From Streptomyces sp. NBC_00234 (GTDB taxonomy: Bacteria > Actinomycetota > Actinomycetes > Streptomycetales > Streptomycetaceae): a stretch of DNA of 64,000 bases. Positions within the stretch are counted from its first letter, which is position 1. Each line of letters starts with the position of its first letter. Below, piece after piece: positions 52,955 to 61,043 of this stretch. The notes under the pieces were generated by a model that saw nothing but the letters and a program-made list of their open reading frames with translations, was not told the origin of the DNA and did no database searches. The stretch covers positions 2,232,001-2,296,000 of the forward strand of contig NZ_CP108101.1 of assembly GCF_036195325.1 (NCBI RefSeq), in the 5' to 3' direction. The position numbers and the translations under genes are program-made.

Positions 52955-55563
52955 GCGCGCTCGGCACGGTGGTGCGCTCGGGGGTGGGACGACGCCGGGT
53001 GCAGACGCTGGTGATCGGGCTCGCCACGATGATGGCGGTGGCCGCCTCCGTCCTCGGCGGATCGCTGCTCGTGGTCTCCGGCGCGCCCTTCGCCGACGCC
53101 TTCGCCAGGCAGCACGGCGCGCACCTGTCCGTCCGGTTCGACGCGGACAAGGTGAGTGCCGCGCAGCTGTCGAAGACCGGGGACGCCGAAGGGGTGAGCG
53201 CCGCGGCCGGGCCGTTCCGCACGGCGACGGTCACCCCGCGGCCGGACGGGGCCGTCCCCGGGTGGCCGATGACCGTGGTCGGCCGGGGCGATCCGGGCCG
53301 GGACGTGGACGAGGCGGTCCTGCTCGACGGGCGGTGGCCCACGCGCTCCGGCGAGATCGTGCTGTCCGCCGGCTCCTCGCTCTTCCCGGCCCTGGGCATG
53401 GAGATCGCCTTCCCCGATCTGTCCGGCGGTACGACGCTGACGGTGGTCGGTACGGCCCGCTCGGTCACGCAGACCGCTGACGCCTGGGTGGTTCCGTCCC
53501 AGATGCCGGCGCTCACCGCCCCCGGCGGTGGCGGCTACCAGATGCTCTTCCGCTTCACCGAAGCGGACACCCCCGCGCAGATCACCGCGGGCGGCAGGGC
53601 CGTGACGGATGCCCTGCCTCCGGGAGCGGCCGTCGGCGAACAGTCCTGGCTCACCGTCAGGAAGAGCGCCGAGCGCGACACCGCCCTCTACGTCCCGTTC
53701 CTCATCGCGTTCGGCGCCCTGGGCCTGGTCATGTCGGCGCTCATCGTGGGCAACGTCGTCGCGTCGGCCGTGGGCACGGCCACGCGCCGCATCGGCGTCC
53801 TCAAGGCCGTCGGCTTCACCCCGGCCCAGGTCGTGCGGGCCTACGTGGGCCAGGCTCTGATCCCGGCCGCGGCCGGCACGGCTCTCGGTGTCGTGGCCGG
53901 CCACCTGCTCGCCGTCCCCGTACTGGCCGAGACCGAGGAGGTCTACGGCGCCTCCTCCCTGACCATCGCCCCCTGGGTCGACCTGACGGTGATCGCCGGG
54001 GTGCTCGGCCTGGTGGCGGCGACGGCGTGGGCGAGTGCCTGGAGGGCCGGTCGGCTGCGTACGGTCGACGCGCCCGTCGGGCGTACGGCGTCGGCGGGTC
54101 GCGGACGGTGGGCGGCCCGCCTGGCAGGACGGCTGCCGTTGCCGCGACCGGTCGCGCTGGGCCTGGCCCGGCCCTTCGCGAGGCCCGCCCGCGCGCTGGC
54201 CATGGGCGCGGCGGTCCTGTTCGGCACCGTGGCCGTCACGTTCACCGTGGGGATGGGTGCCTCGCTCGGCGAGGTGATGAAGGCCAAGGCCCACGACGTC
54301 GCCGATGTCACCGTGGCCGCGCCCCTGCCGGAGTTCGGCCCTCAGGGCCCTGGTTCCGGGAAGCGGCCCCGGGCCGATCCCGCCGCGGTCGCCGCGGCCA
54401 TCGAGGGCGCCCCTGGGACCGGGAAGTACTACAGCGCCGCGACGGTACGGGCGACCGTGTCCGGGGTGACCGGCACCGTCGACGTGATCGCCTTCAAGGG
54501 CGATGCCTCCTGGGGCGGCTACACGATGGTCTCGGGCCGCTGGATCGACAAGCCCGGAGAGGCCGCCGTGCCGACCCAGTTCCTGGCCGCCACCGGCGTC
54601 CGGATCGGCGACGCCGTCACCCTGAACGGCCTCAACGGCCCGGCCGAGCCGGTCACGGTCCGCATCGTCGGCGAGGTCCTCGACCCCCGCCTCGACGGAA
54701 TGCAGGTGTTCACCGACGCGTCGACGCTCACGGCGGCGCATCCCGACCTGACCGGGACGAGCCATCACATCGCGGTCGCGTCGGGCGCCGACGTCGACGG
54801 CTACGTCGACGCACTGAACAAGGACCTGGCACCGCTCGGGGCCGGCGCTCGGGCCGGCGGGCTCGACGCAGGCGGCGACATGGTCGTCACGCTCAACGCG
54901 CTGGCCGCGATCCTCACACTGATGCTCGTCTCCGTCGCCGCGCTCGGTGTGCTCAACGGCGTCCTGCTCGACACCCGTGAGCGCGTCCGGGAGATCGGTG
55001 TCCACAAGGCGCTCGGGATGACGCCCCGGCAGACCGTCGCGATGGTCCTCACCTCGGTCGTCGTGACCGGACTGGCCGCCGGCGCGCTGGGCGTGCCGCT
55101 CGGCGTGGCCGTGCACGGCTGGGTCATGCCCGCGATGGGCGACAGCGCGGGGCTCCGCCTCCCCGGCTCCGTCATCGCCGTCTACGGCGGGGCCGAACTG
55201 CTCCCGCTCGCACTGGGTGGCCTGCTCATCGCCGTCCTGGGCGCGCTCCTGCCCGCCGGCTGGGCCGCCAGGGCCCGGACCGCCACGGCCCTGCGCACGG
55301 AAATAGGAGGCCGTCGTAGCCACCGGCCGGGGGCCGTCACCCGTCGTCGGGTAACGGCCCCCGGCCGAGTCCTGCGGTGCCCGGCGGTCCGTCGTCAGTG
55401 CCGCAGCGCCGTACCGACCTCGGCCTTCACGTTGCCCGTGAGCTTGCGGTTGCTGGTTGCCGTGGCGTCCTTCTTCTTGTCCGCCTGGACGTCGTCGACC
55501 GAGACGACGACCGTGTCCAGCAGGTTGCCGCTCGTGTCGTTGAAGTTGATCTGCACCACGTAG
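52951..55563 (+). CDS. FtsX-like ABC transporter permease
   Basis: 870 codons to the first stop. Two FtsX units, each a large extracellular domain followed by three or four helices, lie at about residues 20-420 and 430-780; the repeated cores read RIGVLKAVGFTPAQVVRAYV and EIGVHKALGMTPRQTVAMVL. The last about 85 codons look foreign: after TALRTEIGG the frame runs through the terminator at 55325-55366 and 169 bp into the convergent lipoprotein gene. TAG at 55309-55311 (AAATAGG) is in another frame, so a 1-nt shift may have removed the normal stop after TALRTE, or this is a real over-long end. Confidence 0.9.
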   Translation: MSALGTVVRSGVGRRRVQTLVIGLATMMAVAASVLGGSLLVVSGAPFADAFARQHGAHLSVRFDADKVSAAQLSKTGDAEGVSAAAGPFRTATVTPRPDGAVPGWPMTVVGRGDPGRDVDEAVLLDGRWPTRSGEIVLSAGSSLFPALGMEIAFPDLSGGTTLTVVGTARSVTQTADAWVVPSQMPALTAPGGGGYQMLFRFTEADTPAQITAGGRAVTDALPPGAAVGEQSWLTVRKSAERDTALYVPFLIAFGALGLVMSALIVGNVVASAVGTATRRIGVLKAVGFTPAQVVRAYVGQALIPAAAGTALGVVAGHLLAVPVLAETEEVYGASSLTIAPWVDLTVIAGVLGLVAATAWASAWRAGRLRTVDAPVGRTASAGRGRWAARLAGRLPLPRPVALGLARPFARPARALAMGAAVLFGTVAVTFTVGMGASLGEVMKAKAHDVADVTVAAPLPEFGPQGPGSGKRPRADPAAVAAAIEGAPGTGKYYSAATVRATVSGVTGTVDVIAFKGDASWGGYTMVSGRWIDKPGEAAVPTQFLAATGVRIGDAVTLNGLNGPAEPVTVRIVGEVLDPRLDGMQVFTDASTLTAAHPDLTGTSHHIAVASGADVDGYVDALNKDLAPLGAGARAGGLDAGGDMVVTLNALAAILTLMLVSVAALGVLNGVLLDTRERVREIGVHKALGMTPRQTVAMVLTSVVVTGLAAGALGVPLGVAVHGWVMPAMGDSAGLRLPGSVIAVYGGAELLPLALGGLLIAVLGALLPAGWAARARTATALRTEIGGRRSHRPGAVTRRRVTAPGRVLRCPAVRRQCRSAVPTSAFTLPVSLRLLVAVASFFLSAWTSSTETTTVSSRLPLVSLKLICTT
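55325..55366. terminator. Bidirectional hairpin terminator inside the permease frame
   Basis: 13-bp perfect arms (55325-55337 and 55354-55366) extended by ACCC/GGGT after one mismatch, loop GTCGTC. It lies upstream of the only in-frame stop of the permease, an unusual position. Confidence 0.75.
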
Positions 55564-55895
55564 GACTTGGCGGAGTCGGTCCCGTTGGTCACGGTGAACT
55601 TCACCGTGGAGCGGTCCCCGTCCGTGTTCACCGTGCCGAGGTCGACATCGCCCTTGGCGTCCACGCCGCCCTTGAACTCGTCCAGCTTGTCCTGGGCGGC
55701 GGCCGTGGCCGAAGCGACGACGTCCGAGCCCTTCGAGGCCAGCGACGAGGCGGCGGACGCCGCCTGGGAGGCCGCGTCGGACGCACCGCTCCCGCCCCCG
55801 TCCTCGTCCGAGCAACCGACGGCCGCGGTCGCCACGACCGCGGTCAGCAGCGCGGCCCATACCCCTCGTACGACGCGTACGTCTCGCCCTGTCAT
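55395..55895 (-). CDS. Lipoprotein with FxLYD-like domain
   Basis: 166 aa. Signal peptide with lipobox ending in Cys (ATAAVGC), an acidic-glycine stretch, an Ala/Ser-rich helical linker (SDAASQAASAASSLASKGS), and a beta-rich domain (RSTVKFTVTNGTDSAKSYVVQINF...TVVVSVDDVQADKKKDATATSNRKL) like the FxLYD fold of some Gram-positive surface proteins. ATG at 55895 has GGGAGG 5 nt upstream. It would be anchored on the outer face of the membrane; no function assigned. Its 3' part overlaps the permease frame on the other strand. Confidence 0.85.
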   Translation of the reverse strand: MTGRDVRVVRGVWAALLTAVVATAAVGCSDEDGGGSGASDAASQAASAASSLASKGSDVVASATAAAQDKLDEFKGGVDAKGDVDLGTVNTDGDRSTVKFTVTNGTDSAKSYVVQINFNDTSGNLLDTVVVSVDDVQADKKKDATATSNRKLTGNVKAEVGTALRH

Positions 55896-56034
55896 CTGCG
55901 CCTCCCAGCACTCGCGATGGTCCCAGTCAAGGCCGACCGGAGCCGGGCCGCATGCCGTGTACGCCGTCCGGGTGCGGGCATGCCTGTGCCCCCGGTCTCC
56001 CGGGGGCACAGGTGTCAGGTGCGGGACGCCGTGG

Positions 56035-56316
56035 TCAGCGGCCGTAGCGGATCAGGGTGCGGACCATGCGGCAGGTGGTGTCGGACGGCGGGTGGATGCC
56101 GAGGCGCTCGGCGGTCGTGCGTATGCGGGTGTTGGTGGCGCTCGACGGCTGGTAGACGCCCGAGTCGAGCAGGGCGATCGCCAGGCGCATGGCCTTCAGG
56201 CGGCGGTTGTGGGAGACGTACCACTCGCGGGGGCGGCCCGCGGGGAGTCGCTTCCTCCGCAGAGGTTGGGTGAGCTGGTTGTGGAGCGGCTTGGTCGTGA
56301 CTGTGGCGACGGCCAT
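56035..56316 (-). CDS. Small basic protein of unknown function
   Basis: 93 aa, rich in Arg (LRRKRLPAGRPREWYVSHNRRLKAMRL). The second half has an alternation of helix-like and basic segments and a single Cys (DTTCRMVRTLIRYGR). ATG at 56316 was chosen because AGGAGG lies 7 nt upstream; a TTG two codons earlier is also open. The strong ribosome-binding site supports a real gene. I do not recognise the family. Nucleic-acid binding is possible from charge alone. Confidence 0.62.
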   Translation of the reverse strand: MAVATVTTKPLHNQLTQPLRRKRLPAGRPREWYVSHNRRLKAMRLAIALLDSGVYQPSSATNTRIRTTAERLGIHPPSDTTCRMVRTLIRYGR

Positions 56317-56435
56317 CGGCAACCTCCTGGCACGGTGGTGGAACCCTCACGAACTCCCTCCATTTTACTGCCCCCCACTGACAATCGCCCCTGGCCAGAA
56401 GGGCTTTCGCGACTCCCTCGCGTACCCTGGGCCCC

Positions 56436-56795
56436 ATGGAGATCTGGATCAATCCGGCCTGTTCCAAGTGCCGCAGCGCTGTCGATCTGCTCGATGCGGA
56501 GGGTGCCGAGTACACCGTCCGCCGCTACCTGGAGGATGTGCCGTCGCCCGACGAGATCCGGGCCGTGCTCGAACGGCTCGGACTCGAACCGTGGGACATC
56601 ACACGGACCCAGGAAGCAGCCGCGAAGGAGCTCGGGATCAAGGAGTGGCCGAAGGAGGCCGGTTCCCGGGAGCGGTGGATCGAGGCGCTCGCCGCGCACC
56701 CCAAGCTGATCCAGCGGCCGATCATCACCGCGGACGACGGCACGGCCGTCGTGGGGCGTACGGACGAGGCGGTACGGGACGCGTTGGGGCGTTGA
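56436..56795 (+). CDS. ArsC/Spx-family thioredoxin-fold protein
   Basis: 119 aa. It starts IWINPACSKCRSAVDLLDAEG with Cys9-x-x-Cys12, then RRYLEDVPSPDEI, and ends with HPKLIQRPIITADDGTAVVGR, where the Arg-Pro-Ile segment (cis-Pro) is typical of the ArsC family. The family includes arsenate reductases and Spx-like regulators; there is no arsenic gene nearby, so the role may be thiol-based redox reactions rather than arsenate detoxification. It converges with the hydrolase gene. Confidence 0.9.
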   Translation: MEIWINPACSKCRSAVDLLDAEGAEYTVRRYLEDVPSPDEIRAVLERLGLEPWDITRTQEAAAKELGIKEWPKEAGSRERWIEALAAHPKLIQRPIITADDGTAVVGRTDEAVRDALGR

Positions 56796-56816
56796 GGCGC
56801 CGGTTGACGTAGTGCC

Positions 56817-57710
56817 TCAGGGGGCCAGGAACTGCTCCATTCCCGTGGTGAGTTCGGTGGCCTCCGGGTCGTGCAGCGGCAGGGTGTGGTGCGTGGCGCC
56901 GGCCAGCGTCGTCGTCTGCGCGTGCGGGAGCAGCCGGCGTGCGGTGCGCGCGACGCGTGCCGGGTCGTGGGCCCGGCCGCGTCCGGCGAGCAGCAGGAGT
57001 GTCGGTACGTCGAGGGCGCGCAGGTCCTCGCGCGCGGGACGCGGGCCGGTGACCGGCCGGGCGGCGGGGAAGCGCGTGGCTGCGTCCCTGAGACGCAGCC
57101 ACGCCGGGGCGAGGGCGGCGCCCTCCGTCTCCCAGGCCAGGAAGGCGCGGGTCCGTTCGGCGCTCGGGCGCAGCAGCATCGGCAGGGCGTGCAGCAGGTA
57201 GGCGGGGCGGAAGCCCGCGAAGCACCCGGTCGGGTCGACGAGAACCAGTTTCCGGACCCGGCCGGGTGCGTGCAGGGCGTAGTGGAGAGCGATCCAGGCT
57301 CCGTAGGAGTGGCCGCCGAGGGCGACCGGCCCCGTGCCCAGGTGTCCGAGCACGGAGTCCAGCCAGGCTGTCAGGTCGGCGACGGTACGGACCGGGCGCT
57401 CCCCCGCCACGCTGCGCCCTGGGTCGCCGACCAGGTCGACGGCGTGGACCCGGTGGGTGCGGCCGAGCCGTGCGGCCTGGGCGTACCAGACGGTCGAGGT
57501 GGCTCCCCCGCCCGGGAGCAGGATCAGGGGCGGGGCCGCTGGGTCCTCGGGGCCGTAGCTGTTGATGTGGGTGGTGCCGAACGGGGTGGGAACCCGGGTG
57601 CGGGTGGTCCCGGCGGGCCAGTGCGATGCCAGGACCTCGTCGTACGCCGCGAGGAACGGCCTCAGGTCCGGGACGGGCTCGGCGGGCTCGCTGCGCGGAA
57701 CGGGTGCCAT
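56817..57710 (-). CDS. Alpha/beta hydrolase
   Basis: 297 aa. Hydrolase fold with oxyanion motif LLPGGGATS, nucleophile elbow GGHSYGAW, a likely acid Asp in the LLLAGRGRAHDPA region and the catalytic His in GATHHTLPLHD. It starts at ATG 57710; ATG at 57719 (MGSMAPV) is also in frame and abuts the palindrome. It is divergent from a MarR regulator and probably controlled by it. Substrate unknown; esters or enol-ketones are usual in the family. Confidence 0.9.
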   Translation of the reverse strand: MAPVPRSEPAEPVPDLRPFLAAYDEVLASHWPAGTTRTRVPTPFGTTHINSYGPEDPAAPPLILLPGGGATSTVWYAQAARLGRTHRVHAVDLVGDPGRSVAGERPVRTVADLTAWLDSVLGHLGTGPVALGGHSYGAWIALHYALHAPGRVRKLVLVDPTGCFAGFRPAYLLHALPMLLRPSAERTRAFLAWETEGAALAPAWLRLRDAATRFPAARPVTGPRPAREDLRALDVPTLLLLAGRGRAHDPARVARTARRLLPHAQTTTLAGATHHTLPLHDPEATELTTGMEQFLAP

Positions 57711-57719
57711 GGATCCCAT

Positions 57720-57742
57720 ATTATCTCGCTGAGCGAGATAAT
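57720..57742. promoter_or_regulatory. Candidate MarR operator
   Basis: ATTATCTCGC-TGA-GCGAGATAAT, a palindrome with perfect 10-bp half-sites, lies between the divergent hydrolase and MarR genes. It is AT-rich against the local GC-rich background, abuts the possible hydrolase start at 57719 and ends 13 bp before the MarR start. Confidence 0.75.
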
Positions 57743-57755
57743 GAAGGGGAGTGCG

Positions 57756-58205
57756 ATGGAAGACCGGGAAGCGGAGCTGGAGATCGTCCATCTGCTGCGT
57801 AAGGTGACCGTCGAATTCGGCCTGCGCCAGGCCGAGTTCGCCCACCGTCACGGAATGCATCCCACCGACGTACGGGCGTTGATCTGCCTGCTCGACGCCG
57901 AGCGGGCGGGGACGGACGCGACCGCGGGGTGGCTGGGCGCCCGGCTCGGGCTCAACTCGGCGGGCACGACGGCGCTCATCGACCGGCTGGTGCGGCTGGG
58001 CCACCTCACACGGACCCGTGACCCGCGCGACCGGCGGCGGGTGCTGCTCGCCGTGGACGCGAAGGCCGTGGAGCTGGGGCAGGCGTTCTTCGGACCGCTG
58101 ATCGAGAACACCGTGGCCGTGCTCCACGGCTTCGACGACCACGAGACGGCCGCCGTCCGCCGCTTCCTGTCCGCCGCCCACGAGGCGGTCACCACGATCG
58201 GCTGA
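57756..58205 (+). CDS. MarR-family regulator
   Basis: 149 aa. Winged helix with DVRALICLLDAERAG, WLGARLGLNSAGTTALIDRLVRLGHLTRTRDPRDRRR, the family DxRDxR signature in the wing. ATG at 57756 has GGGGAG 4 nt upstream; ATG 57741 inside the operator is also in frame. It represses by binding the palindrome just upstream and so autoregulates, with the divergent hydrolase gene as the second target. Confidence 0.93.
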   Translation: MEDREAELEIVHLLRKVTVEFGLRQAEFAHRHGMHPTDVRALICLLDAERAGTDATAGWLGARLGLNSAGTTALIDRLVRLGHLTRTRDPRDRRRVLLAVDAKAVELGQAFFGPLIENTVAVLHGFDDHETAAVRRFLSAAHEAVTTIG

Positions 58206-58215
58206 CCCCGGCGGG

Positions 58216-58713
58216 TCAGCGTTCGTCGGTGCCGGCGCGCTTTCCGGTGGCCAGCGCGATCCGGTTCCAGGTGTTGATGGCGAAGATCAGGGCGAGCAGC
58301 TGGGCCAGCTCCGCGTCCTCGAAGTGCGCCGCGGCACGGGCGTACACGTCGTCGGAGATCCCGCCGTCCGCGACCCGGGTGACCGCGTCCGTCAGGGCGA
58401 GCGCCGCCTGCTCCTTCTCCGTGAAGAAGTGCGTCGCCTCCTGCCAGACGGCGACCATGTGCAGTCGCTCCTCGCTCTCGCCCGCCTTCCGGGCGTCGGT
58501 GGTGTGCATGTGGAGGCAGTACGCGCAGTGGTTGAGGTGCGAGGAACGGATCTGCACCAGCTCGACCAGCGTGGGGTCGAGTCCTTCACGCGCCGCCGCG
58601 TCCAGGCCGATCACGGCCCGGAACGCCTTCGGCGCGGCCTTGGCGAAGTTGAGCCGGACGGTGGTGCCGGTGGTGGTGGACGGGGCGTCGGTCTTGATCT
58701 CTGTCGTCGTCAT
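58216..58713 (-). CDS. Carboxymuconolactone decarboxylase/AhpD-like protein
   Basis: 165 aa. The core helix has VELVQIRSSHLNHCAYCLHMH with Cys63-x-x-Cys66 and following His, the AhpD-type redox motif, so an alkyl-hydroperoxidase-linked peroxidase activity is more likely than a decarboxylase. The end IFAINTWNRIALATGK is typical of the family. It converges with MarR (10-bp gap) and is divergent from a MocR-type regulator, 47 bp away, which is its probable regulator. Confidence 0.92.
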   Translation of the reverse strand: MTTTEIKTDAPSTTTGTTVRLNFAKAAPKAFRAVIGLDAAAREGLDPTLVELVQIRSSHLNHCAYCLHMHTTDARKAGESEERLHMVAVWQEATHFFTEKEQAALALTDAVTRVADGGISDDVYARAAAHFEDAELAQLLALIFAINTWNRIALATGKRAGTDER

Positions 58714-58760
58714 GGGTACGAATCTACGAGAACGAGCGACCGGTTACGGGGTGCATTTCG

Positions 58761-60164
58761 ATGGCGGATTCATGGGTCAATTCGGCAGAGGTACTCGGCA
58801 GCGATCTGCCGCTCGCCCTCTCGGGCACGGGCAACAGACGGGCCGTCCTCATGCGGGCCCTGCGCGAGGCGGTCCGGGGCGGGCGGCTCGCTCCGGGCAC
58901 CCGGCTGCCGCCGTACCGCTCGCTCGCCGCCGACCTCGGGCTGGCCCGCAACACCGTCGCGGACGCCTACGCGGAACTCGTCGCCGAGGGCTGGCTGACC
59001 GCCCGCCAGGGCTCGGGCACCCGGGTCGCCGAGCGGGCGGCGCCCGTCACCCCCGTGCACCGGCAGCGGACCCCGCCCCGGTCCGCCCACCCGGCCCACG
59101 ACCTGGTCCAGGGGAAGCCGGACCCCTCCGTCTTTCCCAGGACCGCGTGGCTGGCCTCGGCCCGGCGGGCGCTCACCGAGGCACCGAACGACGCCTTCGG
59201 GCCCGGCGATCCGCAGGGGCGGCCGGAGCTGCGGCACGCCCTGGCCGGATATCTGGCCCGGGTGCGCGGCGTACGGACGTCACCCGAGCGCATCGTGCTC
59301 TGTTCGGGCGCCGCGCACGGGCTGCGCCTGCTCGCGGACGTCCTGGGCGGACCGTGGGCGGTGGAGGCTTACGGGCTGCCGTTCCACCGCCGTGTGCTCA
59401 CCGGGCAGGGCGTCGGCACCCGGCCGCTGACCGTGGACGAACACGGGGCACACGTCGAGGAGTTGAGGGCGACGGACCGGGCGGTCCTGCTGACCGCCGC
59501 GCACCAGTTCCCGACCGGCGGCCCGCTGCATCCGGAGCGGCGGGCCGCGGTGGTCGACTGGGCGCGGGCGACGGGCGGTCTGGTCGTGGAGGACGACTAC
59601 GACGGGGAGTTCCGTTACGACCGGCAGCCCGTGGGCGCGGTCCAGGGCCTCGATCCCGAACACGTGGTGCTGCTGGGCTCGGTGAGCAAGAGCCTCTCCC
59701 CCGCCCTGCGGATCGGCTGGCTGGTGCTTCCGGCACGGCTGGTGGAGGACGTCGTGGCGGCCAAGGGCGAACGCGAGCAGTGGTCGAGCGCCACGGAACA
59801 GCTGACACTCGCGGACTTCGTCGAGTCGGGGGCGTACGACCGTCAGGTGCGCCGGATGCGGCAGCGCCACCGGCGCCGGCGCGACCAGCTCGTGGCCGCG
59901 CTGGCCGAGCGGGCGCCGTACGTCCGGGTCTCCGGGATCGCGGCGGGTCTGCACGCGGTCCTGGAGCTCCCGCCGGGGACGGAGACCTCGGTGGTCCGGG
60001 CAGCCGCGTGGCAGGGGCTGGCGGTCGAAGGGCTCTCCGGATATCTCCACCCCGCCGTCACCGGCGGAGGGCGGGACGGACTGGTCGTGGGGTACGCGAC
60101 CCCGGCCGAACACGCCTATCCGCAGGCGCTGGACGCCCTGTGCCGGGCGCTGCCTCCGGAGTGA
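58761..60164 (+). CDS. MocR-type regulator (GntR HTH fused to aminotransferase-like domain)
   Basis: 467 aa. GntR winged helix at residues about 20-85 (LREAVRGGRLAPGTRLPPYRSLAADLGLARNTVADAYAELVAEGWL) followed by a fold-type I PLP domain with DDYDGEFRYD and the PLP lysine Lys310 in SVSKSLSPALRIGW. MocR proteins sense PLP or amino compounds and control a neighbouring gene; the divergent CMD/AhpD gene is the one here. Confidence 0.94.
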   Translation: MADSWVNSAEVLGSDLPLALSGTGNRRAVLMRALREAVRGGRLAPGTRLPPYRSLAADLGLARNTVADAYAELVAEGWLTARQGSGTRVAERAAPVTPVHRQRTPPRSAHPAHDLVQGKPDPSVFPRTAWLASARRALTEAPNDAFGPGDPQGRPELRHALAGYLARVRGVRTSPERIVLCSGAAHGLRLLADVLGGPWAVEAYGLPFHRRVLTGQGVGTRPLTVDEHGAHVEELRATDRAVLLTAAHQFPTGGPLHPERRAAVVDWARATGGLVVEDDYDGEFRYDRQPVGAVQGLDPEHVVLLGSVSKSLSPALRIGWLVLPARLVEDVVAAKGEREQWSSATEQLTLADFVESGAYDRQVRRMRQRHRRRRDQLVAALAERAPYVRVSGIAAGLHAVLELPPGTETSVVRAAAWQGLAVEGLSGYLHPAVTGGGRDGLVVGYATPAEHAYPQALDALCRALPPE

Positions 60165-60309
60165 GCCGGAGCCGAACGGAAGCCTCCGGTACGGACGTTG
60201 TCGGTGAGCCCGTTGAAACGAAGGGGACTGTTACTCGTACGTAGGGCCACACACGCACCGCGTCCGGCCGGAGCGTCTCCCACGTTCCGGCCGGGGACAG
60301 GAGCCCCAC

Positions 60310-60972
60310 GTGTCACGCAGGAAGACCCTCAGCCGCACGAAGAAACTCGCCCTCTCGGCCGGGGCCGTCGCGCTCGCCGGCGCGACGGCGGCCGTGCTGG
60401 CCGGAACCAGTCAGGCTTCGCAGTCGCCACCGGCGGACGCCTCGTCCGTCGTCTGCACCGGGCTGGCCACCGCGCTGGGCAACAACGAGCAGTTCATCGC
60501 CGGGCAGCGGGCGGCTCCGGACGCCCAGTCGGCGGCGCGGATCGCCAACCGGGAAGCCGTCGTCGAGCAGATCCGGCGTCAGCAGGCCGCGTCCGGCTGC
60601 GCGGCGGACGAGGGCGGGCCGGACGCCGCCGCGCCTCCGGCGCAGGAACCGCCGGCCGGTACGGGTGAGGCTGCGGACGACAGCGCGGGTGCCACCGCGG
60701 AGGAGGACGCGGGCCGGGGTGCGGGCGAAGTCGTCTGCGCCGGATCCACCGTGACGCTCTCCGGCGAGGCCGGTGCCCCGGCCGCTTCGAGCGGCGAGTT
60801 CCCCCTGGGCACGGAGCTCAGGGTGACCAACCTCGACAACGACAGGTCCACGACCGTGAAGGTCTCTTCGGTCTCCGGCAGCTGCGCCCTGTTGAACAAC
60901 GCGGCGTTCGAGCAGGTACGCGAGCCGGGCAAGTTCCTGATCCGCAACGCCCGCATCGAGCGCGTGGGCTGA
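60310..60972 (+). CDS. Secreted protein with DPBB-like C-terminal domain
   Basis: 220 aa. Signal peptide (KKLALSAGAVALAGATAAVLAGTSQAS), a segment with two cysteines, an Ala/Pro/Glu-rich disordered stretch (about 100-140), then a C-terminal domain with LGTELRVTNLDNDRSTTVKVSSVSGSCALLNNAAFEQV. The last part resembles the double-psi beta-barrel of RlpA-like proteins, without their catalytic Asp being evident. It is exported; no substrate or partner can be named. Confidence 0.82.
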   Translation: MSRRKTLSRTKKLALSAGAVALAGATAAVLAGTSQASQSPPADASSVVCTGLATALGNNEQFIAGQRAAPDAQSAARIANREAVVEQIRRQQAASGCAADEGGPDAAAPPAQEPPAGTGEAADDSAGATAEEDAGRGAGEVVCAGSTVTLSGEAGAPAASSGEFPLGTELRVTNLDNDRSTTVKVSSVSGSCALLNNAAFEQVREPGKFLIRNARIERVG

Positions 60973-60989
60973 CCCCGGAGGGGCAGTAC

Positions 60990-61036
60990 CCGTCACCGCC
61001 CGGCGGACGCGCCGGCAGCCGTCCGGGCGGTGACGG
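60990..61036. terminator. Hairpin between convergent genes
   Basis: CCGTCACCGCCCGG (60990-61003) pairs perfectly with CCGGGCGGTGACGG (61023-61036), loop of 19 nt with its own secondary GC pairing, between the secreted-protein gene and the Gfo/Idh gene. Confidence 0.7.
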
Positions 61037-61043
61037 TACGCCC

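Noticed and set aside
58714..58760. MocR-type direct-repeat operator
   Set aside because: ACGAG-like repeats are present in the 47-bp spacer, but they are short and imperfect and could be chance.
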